This document shows, in pieces, positions 1 to 12,559 of a DNA stretch of 64,000 nt. The stretch spans positions 86,794-150,793 of the forward strand of contig VZSF01003242.1 of the NCBI GenBank assembly GCA_013398295.1. Reading direction: 5' to 3'. The number at the start of each line of letters is the position of its first letter. Positions within the stretch are counted from its first letter, which is position 1. This stretch comes from Chionis minor. Lineage: Eukaryota > Chordata > Aves > Charadriiformes > Chionididae. A program made the translations under genes and the position numbers. Below the pieces are notes generated by a model that did not search any database, was not told the origin of the DNA, and worked only from the letters and a program-made list of their open reading frames with translations.

Positions 1-1727
1 TAAAAGCATCAAATAGGTGTTAAAAACCAGAGCCAAACACCTTGATCATTTCCCCATTTTAGTTCTATGAAAAATTAGTTGCGCTGAGCATCTCTCCACG
101 CCCCACTCACACAAACAGACCCCCAACATAGTAATGCTTATAGCATTACTTATAGCAATACTTATAGCTTATAGTAAAGCATAGCCCTGCTTTATAGCTG
201 TTCGTGGAATTGCTCTCTAACTCACTTCACTCAAAATAACATGGGCTAGAAGAGACCTTTGTGAATTAAAGTGTGTAAACTAATCTGAGCAACATCAGAT
301 GATTTGGGCTGGGCAGCTGTTAGATAGCAGCTATGCCAGTAGGTGAGTGGTAGCATCCCTGAAGACACAGAGGGGAAAGGCAACTGGTGAGCTGGAGGCA
401 GGATGGAGCTGACAATCTCTCCACAAGTTAGCTGCAGACAGAAACAGTATCTTTCCCTGCTGAGGTTCTGTTGATGGACCTGTCCTGCAGCTCCTGGGGT
501 TTGAATGTCTGGCTTCAAAGAAATATCGTTAAATTAATATGAATAAATACTTGCTACAAATACAGGTGTGTAAACAAGACAAAAGGGGTCAAAACCAGGA
601 GTTCCTTAATGTTCAGTAACTATATCTAACTGTGCCTAGGGAGTACGGAAGGACTGTAATGAGTCTATAAATCAAGTTAACACCTGCTCCTCACACTTTT
701 CTTAATTAAAATTCAGTGGAGATGCGAGTCATTTTAATGAGTGATCTGTGGCTCTGCAGGAGCCGGTGTGGAGCGGAGGCTGCCTCGGCAACGCCGTGCA
801 GTTTGTGCAAGGCAATTACCGCACTTTGTATCTGGCACATCATCTTCAGTGCTGCCCCAGCCCAGGCAATCAGGGTTTTTCCTAGGGTTTTCTGAGGGAC
901 AGAACATCAACCATTTCATCATTATTTGTCCCCCAAGTTCAAAGTTGTTCCTAGTTTGGACTGATAACCTCCAGAAAAAGCTATGTTTTGCTTGTGGAAG
1001 GGTCAATTCAGGTGAGCTGGCCTGCCTGTAAGGTATCAGTGCTCAAATAACAGAACCACCATCACAACAGTATGGAGTATGACCCAGCAGCTACTGGGAG
1101 AGTGTCACTATAGTAGCACATCCCAATCTTTCACAGGCAAAGTGAATGAGGACTGCACATCAGCCAACAGCAGCACTTCTTGCACGTCTAGCAAGACTTT
1201 TCTTGCCTTGAAGAGGTGCTCCCTGCTGTGGGTTTACTTCAATTTCTTCCATTTGGGGAAGTAAGACCCAGCATTGCTCTCTCCACCACCTTCTGGAGCC
1301 TGGGGAAGCTGGGATGATCCTGCTGCCTTCCTCCACTCCAGCCACACATTTTCTGGGATGTTTGTAAGTGAAAACACCACACTATTTGTTGCCTGGTTCA
1401 AGGTTGTTGTTGGCCCTGCTGGGCAAAGGCTTTCTACACAGCGCACAGAAGATCTGGGTAAGGAAAACTGATGGGGAGAGAAGTCCATTGGCACATTTGA
1501 GGTTTTGACAGTAATTCAGCCACAGACAAGTTGCTGAAGTGAAAAGTATGGCTAATGTCCAAGTGGCAGCTCACTTCAATATAAAATGAAAGAAAAATTA
1601 AGGCTTGATTTACAAGGACTCTGTTAAAAATGCTATGACACACCACCAGTAGATTTTTCCCTGTTTGAGTCTTAAAATTTTTCATGAAGTAATATTGAGG
1701 GACTTAAGCTTTTTTTTTTTTTTTTAG
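1..1727 (+). other. Probable last intron of CPED1 (plus possible cryptic exon)
   Basis: AT-rich noncoding DNA upstream of the probable CPED1 terminal exon. It ends in a long T run (about 1710-1725) followed by AG, a strong 3' splice site. No long open frame reads as a known protein. One stretch at 760-889 follows a good acceptor-like sequence and stays open for 42 codons; it is discussed as a finding. Calling this intronic is inference from the exon at 1728. Confidence 0.45.
121..200. repeat. Degenerate TTATAGCA-type local repeat with hairpin
   Basis: The motif TTATAGC or a close variant recurs about five times in 80 bases. The segment AATGC-TTATA-GCATT is a perfect short inverted repeat. 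It looks like a small degenerate low-complexity array with no evident function. Confidence 0.5.
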
Positions 1728-1940
1728 TTTCAGATGGAATGTTTGCAGGATTTTTCTCACCACACAACCATAGCAGTGCAAGCTATGCTCAACAGACAGA
1801 AATCTAAGGTCCAGTCCTGGCTTGTTCATGCAAGATATCTTGTAACTTTTGAAGGAAAAGAAGACACCCAGCAGAAGCAGTCAGTATCTTTCCAGGTTAT
1901 TGCTGACAGATTTAGAGAGAATTACTATGAAAGCATCTAA
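1728..1940 (+). CDS. CPED1: Probable 3'-terminal coding exon of CPED1
   Basis: An open frame follows a textbook acceptor (about 16 T then AG at 1726-1727; a second CAG lies six bases on, at 1731-1733). It encodes about 70 residues, from FQMECLQDFSHH to FRENYYESI, and ends in TAA at 1938-1940. The composition looks protein-like: a helix-forming stretch (TTIAVQAMLNRQKSKVQSW) then strand-like hydrophobic segments (ARYLVTFEG, QSVSFQVIADRF). It is on the same strand as WNT16 and immediately upstream, which is where CPED1 ends in other vertebrates. CPED1 is a little-studied secretory-pathway protein with cadherin-like and PC-esterase domains. The exon is seen directly; the CPED1 name rests on synteny, not on a remembered alignment. 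Earlier exons lie outside the window or are unrecognised. Confidence 0.55.
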   Translation, partial: FQMECLQDFSHHTTIAVQAMLNRQKSKVQSWLVHARYLVTFEGKEDTQQKQSVSFQVIADRFRENYYESI

Positions 1941-2321
1941 GCAAATGCCCTGTCACAGCCATGTATTCAACTGCTGTTAATGGACCTGCTTCCTGGATCC
2001 ATAAACATTTTATAGCCAACTAGTCAAGAATGTAGATAATGCTGTTTGGTATTAATGTCTTGCACATAGTTCCAACATGTGGACCAGCAACCTGGGTCCT
2101 TTTCCTCATGTCTAGACTCCTTCCTCCAACTGTTCTCATTTTTAGTTGAAATGATCCCCCCAAAAGGGCTTGCAGATGGCTAGAAAATGACAGACCTCTG
2201 AAGCCCAAAATTCTACAGATTTGCTCTTGCTTTTTACTTGGATGCACACACTTCTCTGTATGAACATGACTGCACGCCAGCAATTCATGGGCTCTTCTGG
2301 CTCATCTTGACAAGTATTGCA

Positions 2322-2327
2322 AATAAA
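2322..2327 (+). promoter_or_regulatory. Polyadenylation signal AATAAA for the upstream + strand gene
   Basis: A canonical AATAAA lies about 380 nt after the TAA stop of the probable CPED1 terminal exon, a reasonable 3' UTR length. The interval 1941-2345 would then be the 3' UTR. Single hexamers occur often by chance, so this is suggestive only. Confidence 0.35.
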
Positions 2328-2345
2328 TAATTCCCACTCTGTTAC

Positions 2346-5300
2346 AAAAGCATTCCCGGCCTTTTCCTTTTCCTACCTTTCATTGAATATTCCTTTGTAA
2401 AACTTTTCAGCATTTCTTTTCCACTTCCATCATGTTGCCTTACTTCTCCTGGGATTCCACACTTTCCATGTCCCCCTCCCCCTGTTTGTGAACAGTTATG
2501 GAGCTCATTTTTCCAGTCTCCACACACCACCTTCGCCCTCCCACTAGTGCTCAGTTCTCAGCTGGTGAAGCTGTGGTCTCCATCAGCTTTATTTTGGTGG
2601 ACAAGTGGTGATGGAGGCTTTGTGAACGAGCCAGTGTGCCTCCATGCTGCAGCCACTTTGGTAAGGATTACAGACTATTTTGCCAGCAAACAGAAGGGGC
2701 AAGTTGCACAGTTTGTTTCCTCAGAAGGTCAGAATGAGCCGTACAGCAACCTCCGCACCTCAGCAAGCCTCTGGACTCAGCGTGCTTCTCCTGAGCTGAG
2801 ACTCCTTCTGTTTACAGCTGGGGTCCACAGCGTGACTAAAATCTGTTAGAGGCAAAAGTTGTGAGATGATGAAAATTCAAGTAAGGTGGGAATGCATTGC
2901 AGTTTTCCATGTTCTCTTACAAGAGCCATCTCTTCCCTCGTCTCCCTTGTTTTGCTCGCCAGCACGTGAATTTCATCAAATCTCCACTTTCTTAGAAATG
3001 TGTCCTACCTACCCTTTTATCTTTCATCCCCCACGCCTGCATAGGTGAAATTGCACGGTGTATTTACATAGCCGTGTCCTTCTTTTTGGTTGGTCCTAAT
3101 GCAGTGACGGCGTACTAAAGGCAGGAAGGTTTTGTGTTGGTGAGGTGGAGACCCCTGATTTAAATAAGTGGAGCTGTATTCCTGTAACATAGCAGATTCA
3201 GGATTTTGGTGAGTAAATTGCACCGACTCTCACACTCACACATGCGTAAGTGGTCCCAGGAGTTTACTATAAAGCAGTCTACCTTGTAACACATCACCTC
3301 GGCATACAGCTTTAAGTGTCTTAAAGCTTAGTTCTATAAAAAAGTTGTTTCTACAGCTCCTGGCCACTTTCTGAAACTCGCAGATTCTGCAGCTAGGGAG
3401 TAGTTTTACATCTGATTATTTTTTTTAAAAACCAGTTTGCTTATTTTTATAAGGCAGGTAAATTTAAAGTTAATATACAGCTCCTCTAGCACCACGAATA
3501 ACACAATGAAACTTTGTCCTCCAATATTGCTGCAGGGACCTGATCCAGTAGACACTTACTGTTAAATTTATATGACACAAATATAGTCTGATACAGTTTG
3601 ATTCAGCAGACTTTATTTTTTCCGCTTTATTTATACTGTACAGATAGTGCCATTTAATCCTTGAAAGTAGTCACAGATATAAAATAGAGACCATATGGAA
3701 TATTTGCAAACTCTGGGTTTTTTTATACCCAGATCTGAGTATATGTTCCTCTCCAAAACATATGATTCACTTTTGTATTTAGGCTTCCCTTTTAACTGTG
3801 CTGCAATAGTTTGTGCCATTGCCAGTTTCTATAACAATACAAGTCATGCTTATTGGTAAAGATAAGTAAAAATTATTTATTCTCTGTCCTTCAAATTCAG
3901 TTTATATTTTTGTTTTGGCTCTGTCAGTATATATTTACCTCTCAAATTCTACATTCACCAGGATAAGAACATTAATGGAGACATTATTGTTGGCATTGCT
4001 AACAACAGCGGTTTCAATCTCAAATGTAAAAATGAAAAGTGCCAGTGCTTCAAAAGTACAATAATGACATAAAAATTGTGGCTGTTACAATAAAACAAAA
4101 TATATTGAGTTCTCTTTTGTGTATTTTTCCACCTGAATCACACACTTAAGTTTCCTCTACAATCATGAAAGCTTTTAAATCACAGGTGTCCGTTAAGGTG
4201 TGCTTCAAAACACAGGCCAAGTCAGTCTGCAAATCTTTCCTGTTGAATCACCTAGATTATTAGCCAGCATACTATGGTATCCTGCATAGCCTGAGGGTTA
4301 GATAGGCAAGAAGTGCACAGAGATACTGGATTTGCATGATAACCACGTCAGCTTTCTGATAATAAAAATAGAAAGCCTTATCGCTTTCCTCCCCTTTGCT
4401 CCAAAAGATATTAAAGAAGTATAACAAACCTTGGAAAACACAAAATGAGGTGAAGATAGCAACAGTCATTTCCCAAAAACAGGCTCATTTTCCCTTCTTC
4501 TTTTGGTGTTGGACCAGGCCTGTTGTATTTCACCGCGATGTTTACCCATGAATGAATGGATTCTCTTGGGACCATTGCAGATAACACCCCCCAGGGTGCG
4601 GCTGAAGACGGTGTATGTTCCATTAAAACACAGATAATGGGATGGCTAACACTAGAAAGCAATTCTAAGTAAACATATATAGCTTACACTCAAATGTCGT
4701 AATCCAAACCTATTTCCTAATGACTTTTGTAGAAATATAAAAAAAATCAACAACGGTAATGAAGCACCTGTTAGGCTCTCACACGCAAAAGTACCAAGCA
4801 CAGCTGGAGCAGAGTGATAAGACGGACTAAATTCTACCGCAACTATTAAGGATACTTAGGAAATAAAATAGGTTGATATTTACACAAATGAGAAATTAAA
4901 GGACTTGATGGTCCTGCCTGTTGTCCTTCACTAGCTAAAAGGCAGGAAAATTCTGAATCACAGAATAATTAAATTTTCTCAGCAATTACAAGGGCTGAAA
5001 GTATTTGTTCTGAGCATATTGAAACTACAAAAACATGTCTAATTTCTAGACAGAAGAAGTCATTAACTTGGTGTTGAGGCCGTAAATAAATTGGTCATTC
5101 AAGAGGGAAACTTAATACTGTGTGCACTATCAAAAACAGATATTTATGGCACCTCAGCACTTAATTTTACAGCTGTGTTTGTGAGCTCCTTTAAGCTTCA
5201 TCTGGGGAAGCTTTTGCGTGCCACAGGAACTGCAACCGGCAAGAGTTCCCAGCCTTCCAGGCAGCAGCCCTGTATCTGTAGGATGGGCAAGGAAAGGCAG

Positions 5301-8300
5301 GGGGGTTGCTCGACTCCACTATCAGGTCAGGATTAGCCACACCACTTTGAAGGAGCTGAGACTCTTCCTTCAGAGCTGATGGCGTTTATGGAGCCCTGGC
5401 ATCACCTAGACCCTCCAGGGCAGCATCAGAGCACATGCTTCCTGCTTGCTTCTCCTAGCAAAGGCTGCACTAGCTCCCGAATGGGGTTGGGGGGAGGATG
5501 CCTTGCCCTACTCTCCAGGATGAATCCCAGGGCATCTTTACTACTACTGCCCATGCTGTGCTCAGGGATACTCCTCTCTACTCACATGAGTAGGCGAAAT
5601 TGTAGATGCTCAAGCTCCCCTCTTCACTGGTGGTCACTGGAGATTTTTGCAGCTGCTGAACTGCTCCAACATCTCAAAAGACAAGGGTCAAAGTAAGTTT
5701 TCAAATACATAATTATTAGCACAATAAGAACCTACCTGTGGGAAGGGCATAAAACCATGAAAAACATCCCCAAACAATCCAAACCATCCCCTCTTATCCC
5801 CATCGGTCTTAAATTTTGCGTGATTTAGGCCTACGCTATTACAAGGTTGCTGAGATGTCAAACCGCGGCTACTTTGATAACTCGCCAGTTTAGCAGAGAG
5901 TTCAATTAGTTGGGGACAGCCTAAACCCTGCAGACTTTGGCATCTTGCCTGCGGCGACACACATTTCAAACCCCAACCACCCTGCCTTATGCAACAGTGG
6001 ATAAATATCGCAGCTGCGGGGATATAACAAGGGTGAGATTTCCAAAGCTGAAAGACTCCCTGTGACAACGGTGCTAAAAGGTTTAAGTGGGTTCAAATAC
6101 TCCAGTACCAGGCCCAGCCAAAAAAAGCGTGTTAGAAAGAGAGAGAGGAGGAGGGGTTCACTAAGGAGAGGAAATAAGAAGGTGGCTCAGGAAACACGTA
6201 ACTTGTTACACTGATTTAGTAAGACTCAAGGAATGATTTGATGGTTATCAGCTAACCCAATCAAAAATTTTGGAAACGTTATAAAACCTGCTACTTACAA
6301 GGCAACCTGTAACCTTTTGACATCAAAATGAACCTTTACGAAGTGACAGATTACCTTCTTATTGGGGAGTTTCTTGCACCTTCTTTTTTAACGTTTGTTG
6401 TGCCCATTATCAGTGAAGAGAGACAATTTTCTGTGGGCTTTGGGTTACAAAGTAAATAACTGCATGAATTCTTCTTTTATTTTATTTTCATCGATCAGAA
6501 AGTGCTAAGTGGGAACAAGGCACGACGTGAAGCAAGGATAATTGAGGGTCTAAAGGAACAATGCCAAGGTAGAAAAGATTAAATTAATGCACTGAAACAG
6601 GTAATTTCACTGAAATTGGGAGAAAAGGTGGGAAATGAATGATTTTCATCCCATGCTTGCAATTTTTCAAATGTTGCCAGACAACTTGAAAGACTGCAAC
6701 CTTGAAGTATGAGGCTATTTGTTCTTTCCTGTCACCACCACATCACAGGTAGCAGGTGAGTACAAGTGTCTACTGTGGTTGTCATCACAATACCATTCCC
6801 TCCCATTTCTTCCTAAGCTTCCCTCTTTTGAAACTGCCCCTGTAGGTAAATTCACATGTATGATGCAAAAAGTCTGACGACTGGACTAAATGCTTTACAG
6901 ATTAGGCACACATTCTCCACAATTAAGAATATAATAAATTGAGTGCCAGCTTTATGTTATGACTGTTACAGAGTAGATTCTTCTGTTTCTAGCATTATCC
7001 TCACTCAAAGGATAAGTAACTCCAAGAATTAGCAGTCAAAATCTGAGCTCCGAATCATGGATTTGAGGATGATGTGCCACTGGACTCCAGCAAATTAAAT
7101 ACCTTTCTGAATCTCACTTCTCTCATCACAGGACGGCAGTAGTTCTGTACATGTGAATCATGTCACTATGATGAGATATAACAAAATTACTGCTCTGAAA
7201 GAGTTGTGTGGAAAGTGTTGATGCAAATCAGCAGCCAGGGCAAGAACATGAGCTGAGTTGCACTGCTTTTAAGGGAGCAGCTCCCCCTCCTTCCTCTACC
7301 TGTTTTATACCTAAAATACAGCCACCTGCATGGGAGTGTGCTGCTCCTGTGCACACAGAGTACCTTAGCCCGCTTATCTCAGGAACTTCTCTATAAAGCT
7401 TCTACATACAGTGACAAAGCAGTGGCCTTGCACTCAAGGGACTAAAGTTTAAATAATGCTGCTTTAAGTATGATGAAAAACGTCAAGCACGTCTTATGTC
7501 AGCGAAAGATTTCATTTTTCTTAATGTCACGTCTCCTAGAGCATTTCCCGTCCTCCTCAAAACAACCAGGGAAATTCATTGATGGCATAAAGCACACTGT
7601 CATCAAATACGATTTTACTACTGGTTCTAGTTTATAGTAGTAAGTAGGTTCTGAGTGAAACGAGAATTAAAAAGAGGATTTTTTTTCCACGTCTTTCACA
7701 CCCCTCTTAGTTATGCTTTAAAGCCTTATCAGCATTCCCTTGACATGCTTTTCTTAATATTGGCATGCCAAAAACATTTCTCTGGAGTAGCTCTGGAAAA
7801 TGCCTACATTTAGACTGTCCATGTCAGAGAACAGAACTTGCCAGCAGCGCTTCAGAAGAAACCCATATTTACTTCCAGGATCCTCCAAAACATGAGCAGA
7901 TCTCAAGCACTCCTGCAAATACGGATACGTCCAGCACACTGTCTCCAGATTTGTGACCGCAGGGAGTAGCAAACTCCGAAGTCAGTCTGAGTCTTCTCTT
8001 CCCCAGCCCTGGCTTTCTGGCAGCACATCACCAGTAGCTGTAGGTTGCCAGGAGATGTGCTCAGCTGTTGCTTCAGCAACTGACGCTGCACATATGGGCT
8101 CCAGAAAACTTCCTTGGAGGCTACACTAACTTTCTTCTGGATTTTTGGTAAGGAATAGAAGGTATTGTGGTAGGTCTGCTCTTTCCTGGCTTTCCAGGTC
8201 CTATTTCTCCCTTTTTTACATGCCCATGCCCATAGATAATGCGGTCCTGTATACTGTGTTGTGCAACTATTACAAAGATAGTATTAAGGGGTGGCTTTGG

Positions 8301-9360
8301 AATCATCGCACATTTGTGAGGTCTGTTTGTGAGGTCTCCATCTGCCACCGTGTTTTTAGTGAATGCACTCTAATTGCTGTCCCGGTCATTTGTGTACCCA
8401 GCAGGCCAGGTCTAAATTAGCAACGGACATGTGTACTTTAAGGCTATGCATGCTAAAATGAAAAATAACACTGAGAAGAGCAATAATGTTAAACTTCTGG
8501 ACAAGAGGCAGGGGGGATCTTGTGGGACTATGTATGGGAGAAGGTGCATCTCTCTTTTCCTAACTTTCCTTCCCCTGCCAGCCTGAGCTTATCAAGGGCT
8601 CAAGGCTCATCTGCTGAGACGTCACCACATAGAGAGACACTGCAGTAGAAGAGGGCACCGTACCAAGAGTGTGAGGACCCCAGCCCTGACGTCTGGGGTA
8701 TCACCGCACATCTCTCCTCATGTCCTTTCTTGCTGAGGGTGCGGTGCTCTCACAGCTCCCCCACTGAAACAGCTCTGCTCGGGCACCACCACTTCGCCAG
8801 GGAGCGGGACACGAACATGGCTTGCCTCCAAGCCATTCCCCACTGCCGGAGCGAGGTAGCTCACACAAGCAGTGCTGCCTGTGGACCAAGGAGGAAGGGA
8901 GCGGGGGCAGAGAGAAGAGGCACGGGATGGCTGGGCTGGGTCAGGGCTCCCCAGGCACAAGCCGGGTTTTGCAGATGCTGCAATACCACGTTATCGCTTG
9001 CCCATAACCCTGGTGGCGTGCAGGGCTGTGCGTGGGGACCACGACACAGCTGTGCTACCAGGGCATTGCCCCGCACTGTGTGACTGATAAGTGAGCACGT
9101 AGCAATTCACAGCTCCCGGCTGAGTGGCAGTGACCTTTACACTTGCTTCAAGGCTCTGCTGGCACGTGATAGCTGGAAACAGCCTGGGTCCTTTCCTCAG
9201 AAGAGTGTGTCACCGCCAACACATACAAAACTCGATGACAACACCTAATGCTGGCACAGTGCCAGTTTCTTCAATGCAAAGACTCAGCACGTCCCCAGTC
9301 CCCGAGGCTGATGAGCATCATCGTGCAGCCAAGCACCGAGGTGGATTGAAAGCACATTCG
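2346..9360. other. Intergenic DNA between CPED1 and WNT16, left part
   Basis: Both strands contain only short frames (up to about 125 codons) with no splice-flanked, protein-like composition that I recognise. Most is AT-rich. The block around 8600-9300 is clearly richer in GC, with overlapping short frames on both strands, as expected by chance in GC-rich DNA. Nothing else could be supported. Confidence 0.6.
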
Positions 9361-9369
9361 TTGCATTAG

Positions 9370-9840
9370 AAGTATAGAATTTGTGCTTGGTCACAGGATC
9401 ACTTGGGTTGGAAGAGACCTATGAGATCATCGAGTCCAACCATCAACCCAACACTGCCAAAACCCACCACTAAACCATGTCCCTCAACACCACGTCTACC
9501 CATCTTCTAAACACCTCCAGGGATGGCGATTCCGCCACTGCCCTGGGCAGCCTGTTCCAATGCTTGACAACCCTTTCCGTGAAGAAGCTTTTCCTCATAT
9601 CCAATCTAAACCTCCCCTGGTGTAACTTGAGGCCGTTTCCTCTTGTCCTATCGCTTGTTACTTAGGAGAAGAGACAGACCCCCACCCCACTACAGCCTCC
9701 TGTCAGGTAGTTGTAGAGAGTTACAAGGTCGCCCCTCAGCCTCCTTTTCTCCAGGCTGAACAACCCCTGTTCCCTCAGCTGCTCCTCATAAGACTTGTGC
9801 TCTAAACCCTTCACCACCTTTCTGTGGACATGCACCAAAC
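9370..9840 (-). mobile_element. CR1 LINE fragment, 5'-truncated, 3' end at left
   Basis: This is the typical avian CR1 3' region read in antisense. On the + strand it runs from a CATAGAAT-like end, through CACAGGATCACTTGGGTTGG and the hallmark GGAAGAGACC...GATCAT segment, to blocks such as CCTGGGCAGCCTGTTCCAATG, AACCTCCCCTGG, CAGCCTCCTTTTCTCCAGGC and CTCAGCTGCTCCTCATAAGA. CR1 copies are usually cut short at the 5' end; only about 470 bases remain here and no complete reverse transcriptase frame survives. The orientation follows from CR1 transcripts ending in ATTCTRTG repeats. Both boundaries are approximate. Confidence 0.93.
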
Positions 9841-12540
9841 ATGATAAATTTCATTGCTGAAGGGGTAACCTGATTCAGAGAATATGGGACATTTTTCTGT
9901 TTGGATGGCAGGTTCATCTCTGCTCAGTTTTTTAAGACGAGAGGATAACATCCCTGTTGGTCAGTAGGGCCCATACGCATCGGTGGGAAAATGCAGTCTG
10001 CTGCGTTGTGTTCACGTCTCTGCTGGGCATCAGAAGTTCCAGGAGAAGGAAAATAATTTAAACAAAACTTTCAAAAGTGGTAACTTGTTTAGAAGTTAAC
10101 TTTGTATGTACTTGCGTCCGGTAAATAAGACAGCAGACCATGATTATAGTGAGAGCACTATCCACTAAATTTTTTGACTATTGGTTTCTCTCTGAAGCAT
10201 ATTATCTGTCAAGTGACCTGCTTATTCACACAGATTCTGCACAACAGAGTATTTTTCTTTATCTAACAGGTTATCAAATATATATATATCTGTAAATGAC
10301 TCTGTCAAGATCACATTAGTCATTGTTAGACAGTAAATAAGTAAATGTCGAGTCAGGAAATACCACCCAGCTTTGACACATTTCCTTCTTTTTTTTTTTT
10401 CTTTTCCCTTTCAGCAACAGTTTTTAAAATAGAAAAATGTGGGTATTTTAGTATGAATAGCCACAGATAGCCCCACCTTGTCCAGAGAAAGTAAGATAAA
10501 CTGTAAGCCTAATTTATCTTCCCTGATTTATAGTAAATTTTGACCACTGAGGCTTGGCACTTGACCTTGGCTTGGATTATGGTTCGTTGTCTCTGCGTCA
10601 CACTCACATTGCTGTCTGTCATGGAGCAAACGGTCTTCCAGCATAGAGGGCTCTGAAGCACCAGTGAATTAAAATTACAGACGTTAAAACCATTTGGCGA
10701 ATTTCAAGATATTTTGGTAGATCAGCAAGGTCCCTTTGCTGGTTTGTAACTCGCAACGTAATTTGTTTGCCCTTCCTTTTCTAGTAGCCAGCCAAGCTAC
10801 ATGCAGGCACATAGCTCTAGATTAATGGAAATACTCCTGCCTGTGTTGTTTTTGCCCACCGAGAAGAGTATTGCTGGGGGGAATATAGAAGAGAAATGAT
10901 GTAAATGGCAGGCAGGAAGCTGAGAGGCAGGAGAAGGGCAGAGGCTGGGGAATTTGGTGGGGAACCAGGCTGTAACAGCCAGCGCAGGGGCTGTGGGCAA
11001 TGGGAGGGTGGCTGTAAGGGAAGCAGATGGGGCATTAAGGCACAAATACATAGTAATCCAAACTTCTTTAAATCAGGTGGTCATGGCAAAATGTGGTTTG
11101 CTTCCAGTCACTGCTAGACATTGAACTGGGTGATCACAAGAAGTCCCTTATAGATTATATTAATTTTTTTTAGCATCAGCCCTCCAAATCACAACTGTTT
11201 CAATCCACATGAGTGTATATGATCAAAGGGTCTTCCTAACTACTTAACTGCTATTGTAGCAAAAAAAAAAAGTAGACAGAATCAGATCCCAGCACATGGG
11301 AACCCAACAGAGAGGTCATTTATTTATGGTATCATACATAAAATATGATACAAATAGGATTGGAATTTTTGAAATCAATATTTTTCTAATCCAAATCTTA
11401 CATTGTTATTAGCATATAAGATTCCGCAGCTTCTAGAGAATGATTCACATATAACAATTTAGGACCAAAAACTCCATACTAATTTAAAAAAACCAAAACA
11501 AACAAAAAAACCAAACAAAACCAAAAAAACTAAACAAACCACAGAGATGAGCCCTGTTAAAAGAACTGGCAGGAAAAAAAATCATTTCAGAGTGGATGAT
11601 AAATGCATAGAGCAGATCAAGAAGCACGTAAGAAATACGCGGCTGCTAGACCAGGGCTTTGAATTAACTTTAGTAGGTGGAGCCAGCCAGGAAGCAGCAA
11701 TGAGGATAAAGCAAACCATGTGTCCTGGAATAATTAGATAATTCTCTGACACAGCCCACACAGTTTTGGCTGGTTCAGGCCTGTTTCATGGCCTGTTCCC
11801 TGTGTTCCGATGTCGTCCTCCATCCATTTCCCTCACTCCGGACTAAGTTCCTCTGCAACCACAAGCAGATGTTCTCCAGGCTAAAAATCAGAACAGAAAA
11901 AACAAGCTATATCGGAAGGTTTAAATAGCTCGTGGGGTCATATGGCATCTGCTCAGAACTGGCAATACTTTGGAGACCCTTTAAGAGCAGGCAAATGAGC
12001 ACAAAGTAGGAAAGAGATGTTATTTTACAGATCTGAATGTACCCCAGCCTGTGCTCTTAAAATACCTCAGCACATCCATGGGGGAAAAGACAGGGGGAAT
12101 GCCTCAGTTATGTGATTATTTCTCAACACGTTATTCTCCTAAAAACACACATCTGTCATTTGAGACGATTTATTGTGCTTGGAGCTTGGAGCTGTTGTCA
12201 GTCAACAAGAGCTATTTTGCTCGTTTACAACTGTGCTAAATCAAAGCCTTTCCAGAGCTGCCATTTTATCCAGATTATTTTTAGTGCAGGTGTTTCACTT
12301 ACACAGAAGGAAGCAGCAATATATTGCGACTTGAAAGTCCAGAGTGCCAACACGAGCTCTTCATCAGGCTGACTCATTACGTGTAAAATGAGTAACTATT
12401 ACTAAGCCAGCAGTTGGGAAGTGTGTCTCACTGAAGTTGGCAGAATGGACAAACGCTGTCCCGGTGAATACGGATGCTGACTCCGGAGCCGGTTAGTTAA
12501 TACTGTTAAAGCATGAGAAAATCCCAATAACAACTGTCGG
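9841..12540. other. Intergenic DNA upstream of WNT16
   Basis: AT-rich noncoding sequence with small simple repeats: (TA)n near 10277-10288, a T run near 10390-10401 and an A/C-rich tract near 11487-11540. No gene was recognised. The last 1-2 kb before the CpG island would be expected to carry distal promoter elements for WNT16, but I cannot point to a specific site. Confidence 0.6.
11485..11540. repeat. A-rich (AAACAAAAAC)n low-complexity tract
   Basis: About 55 bases consist almost only of A and C in AAACC/AAACAAA units. It could be the remnant of a retroposon tail, but no retroposon body was recognised beside it. Confidence 0.6.
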
Positions 12541-12559
12541 GAATGTCGTGATTCAGTCG

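Noticed and set aside
243..265. Short GGCTAGAAGAGACCTTTGTG resembling the CR1 3' end motif
   Set aside because: Only about a dozen bases resemble CR1 and the flanks do not continue the element.
9477..9665. 62-codon + strand frame
   Set aside because: It lies inside the CR1 LINE in antisense orientation.
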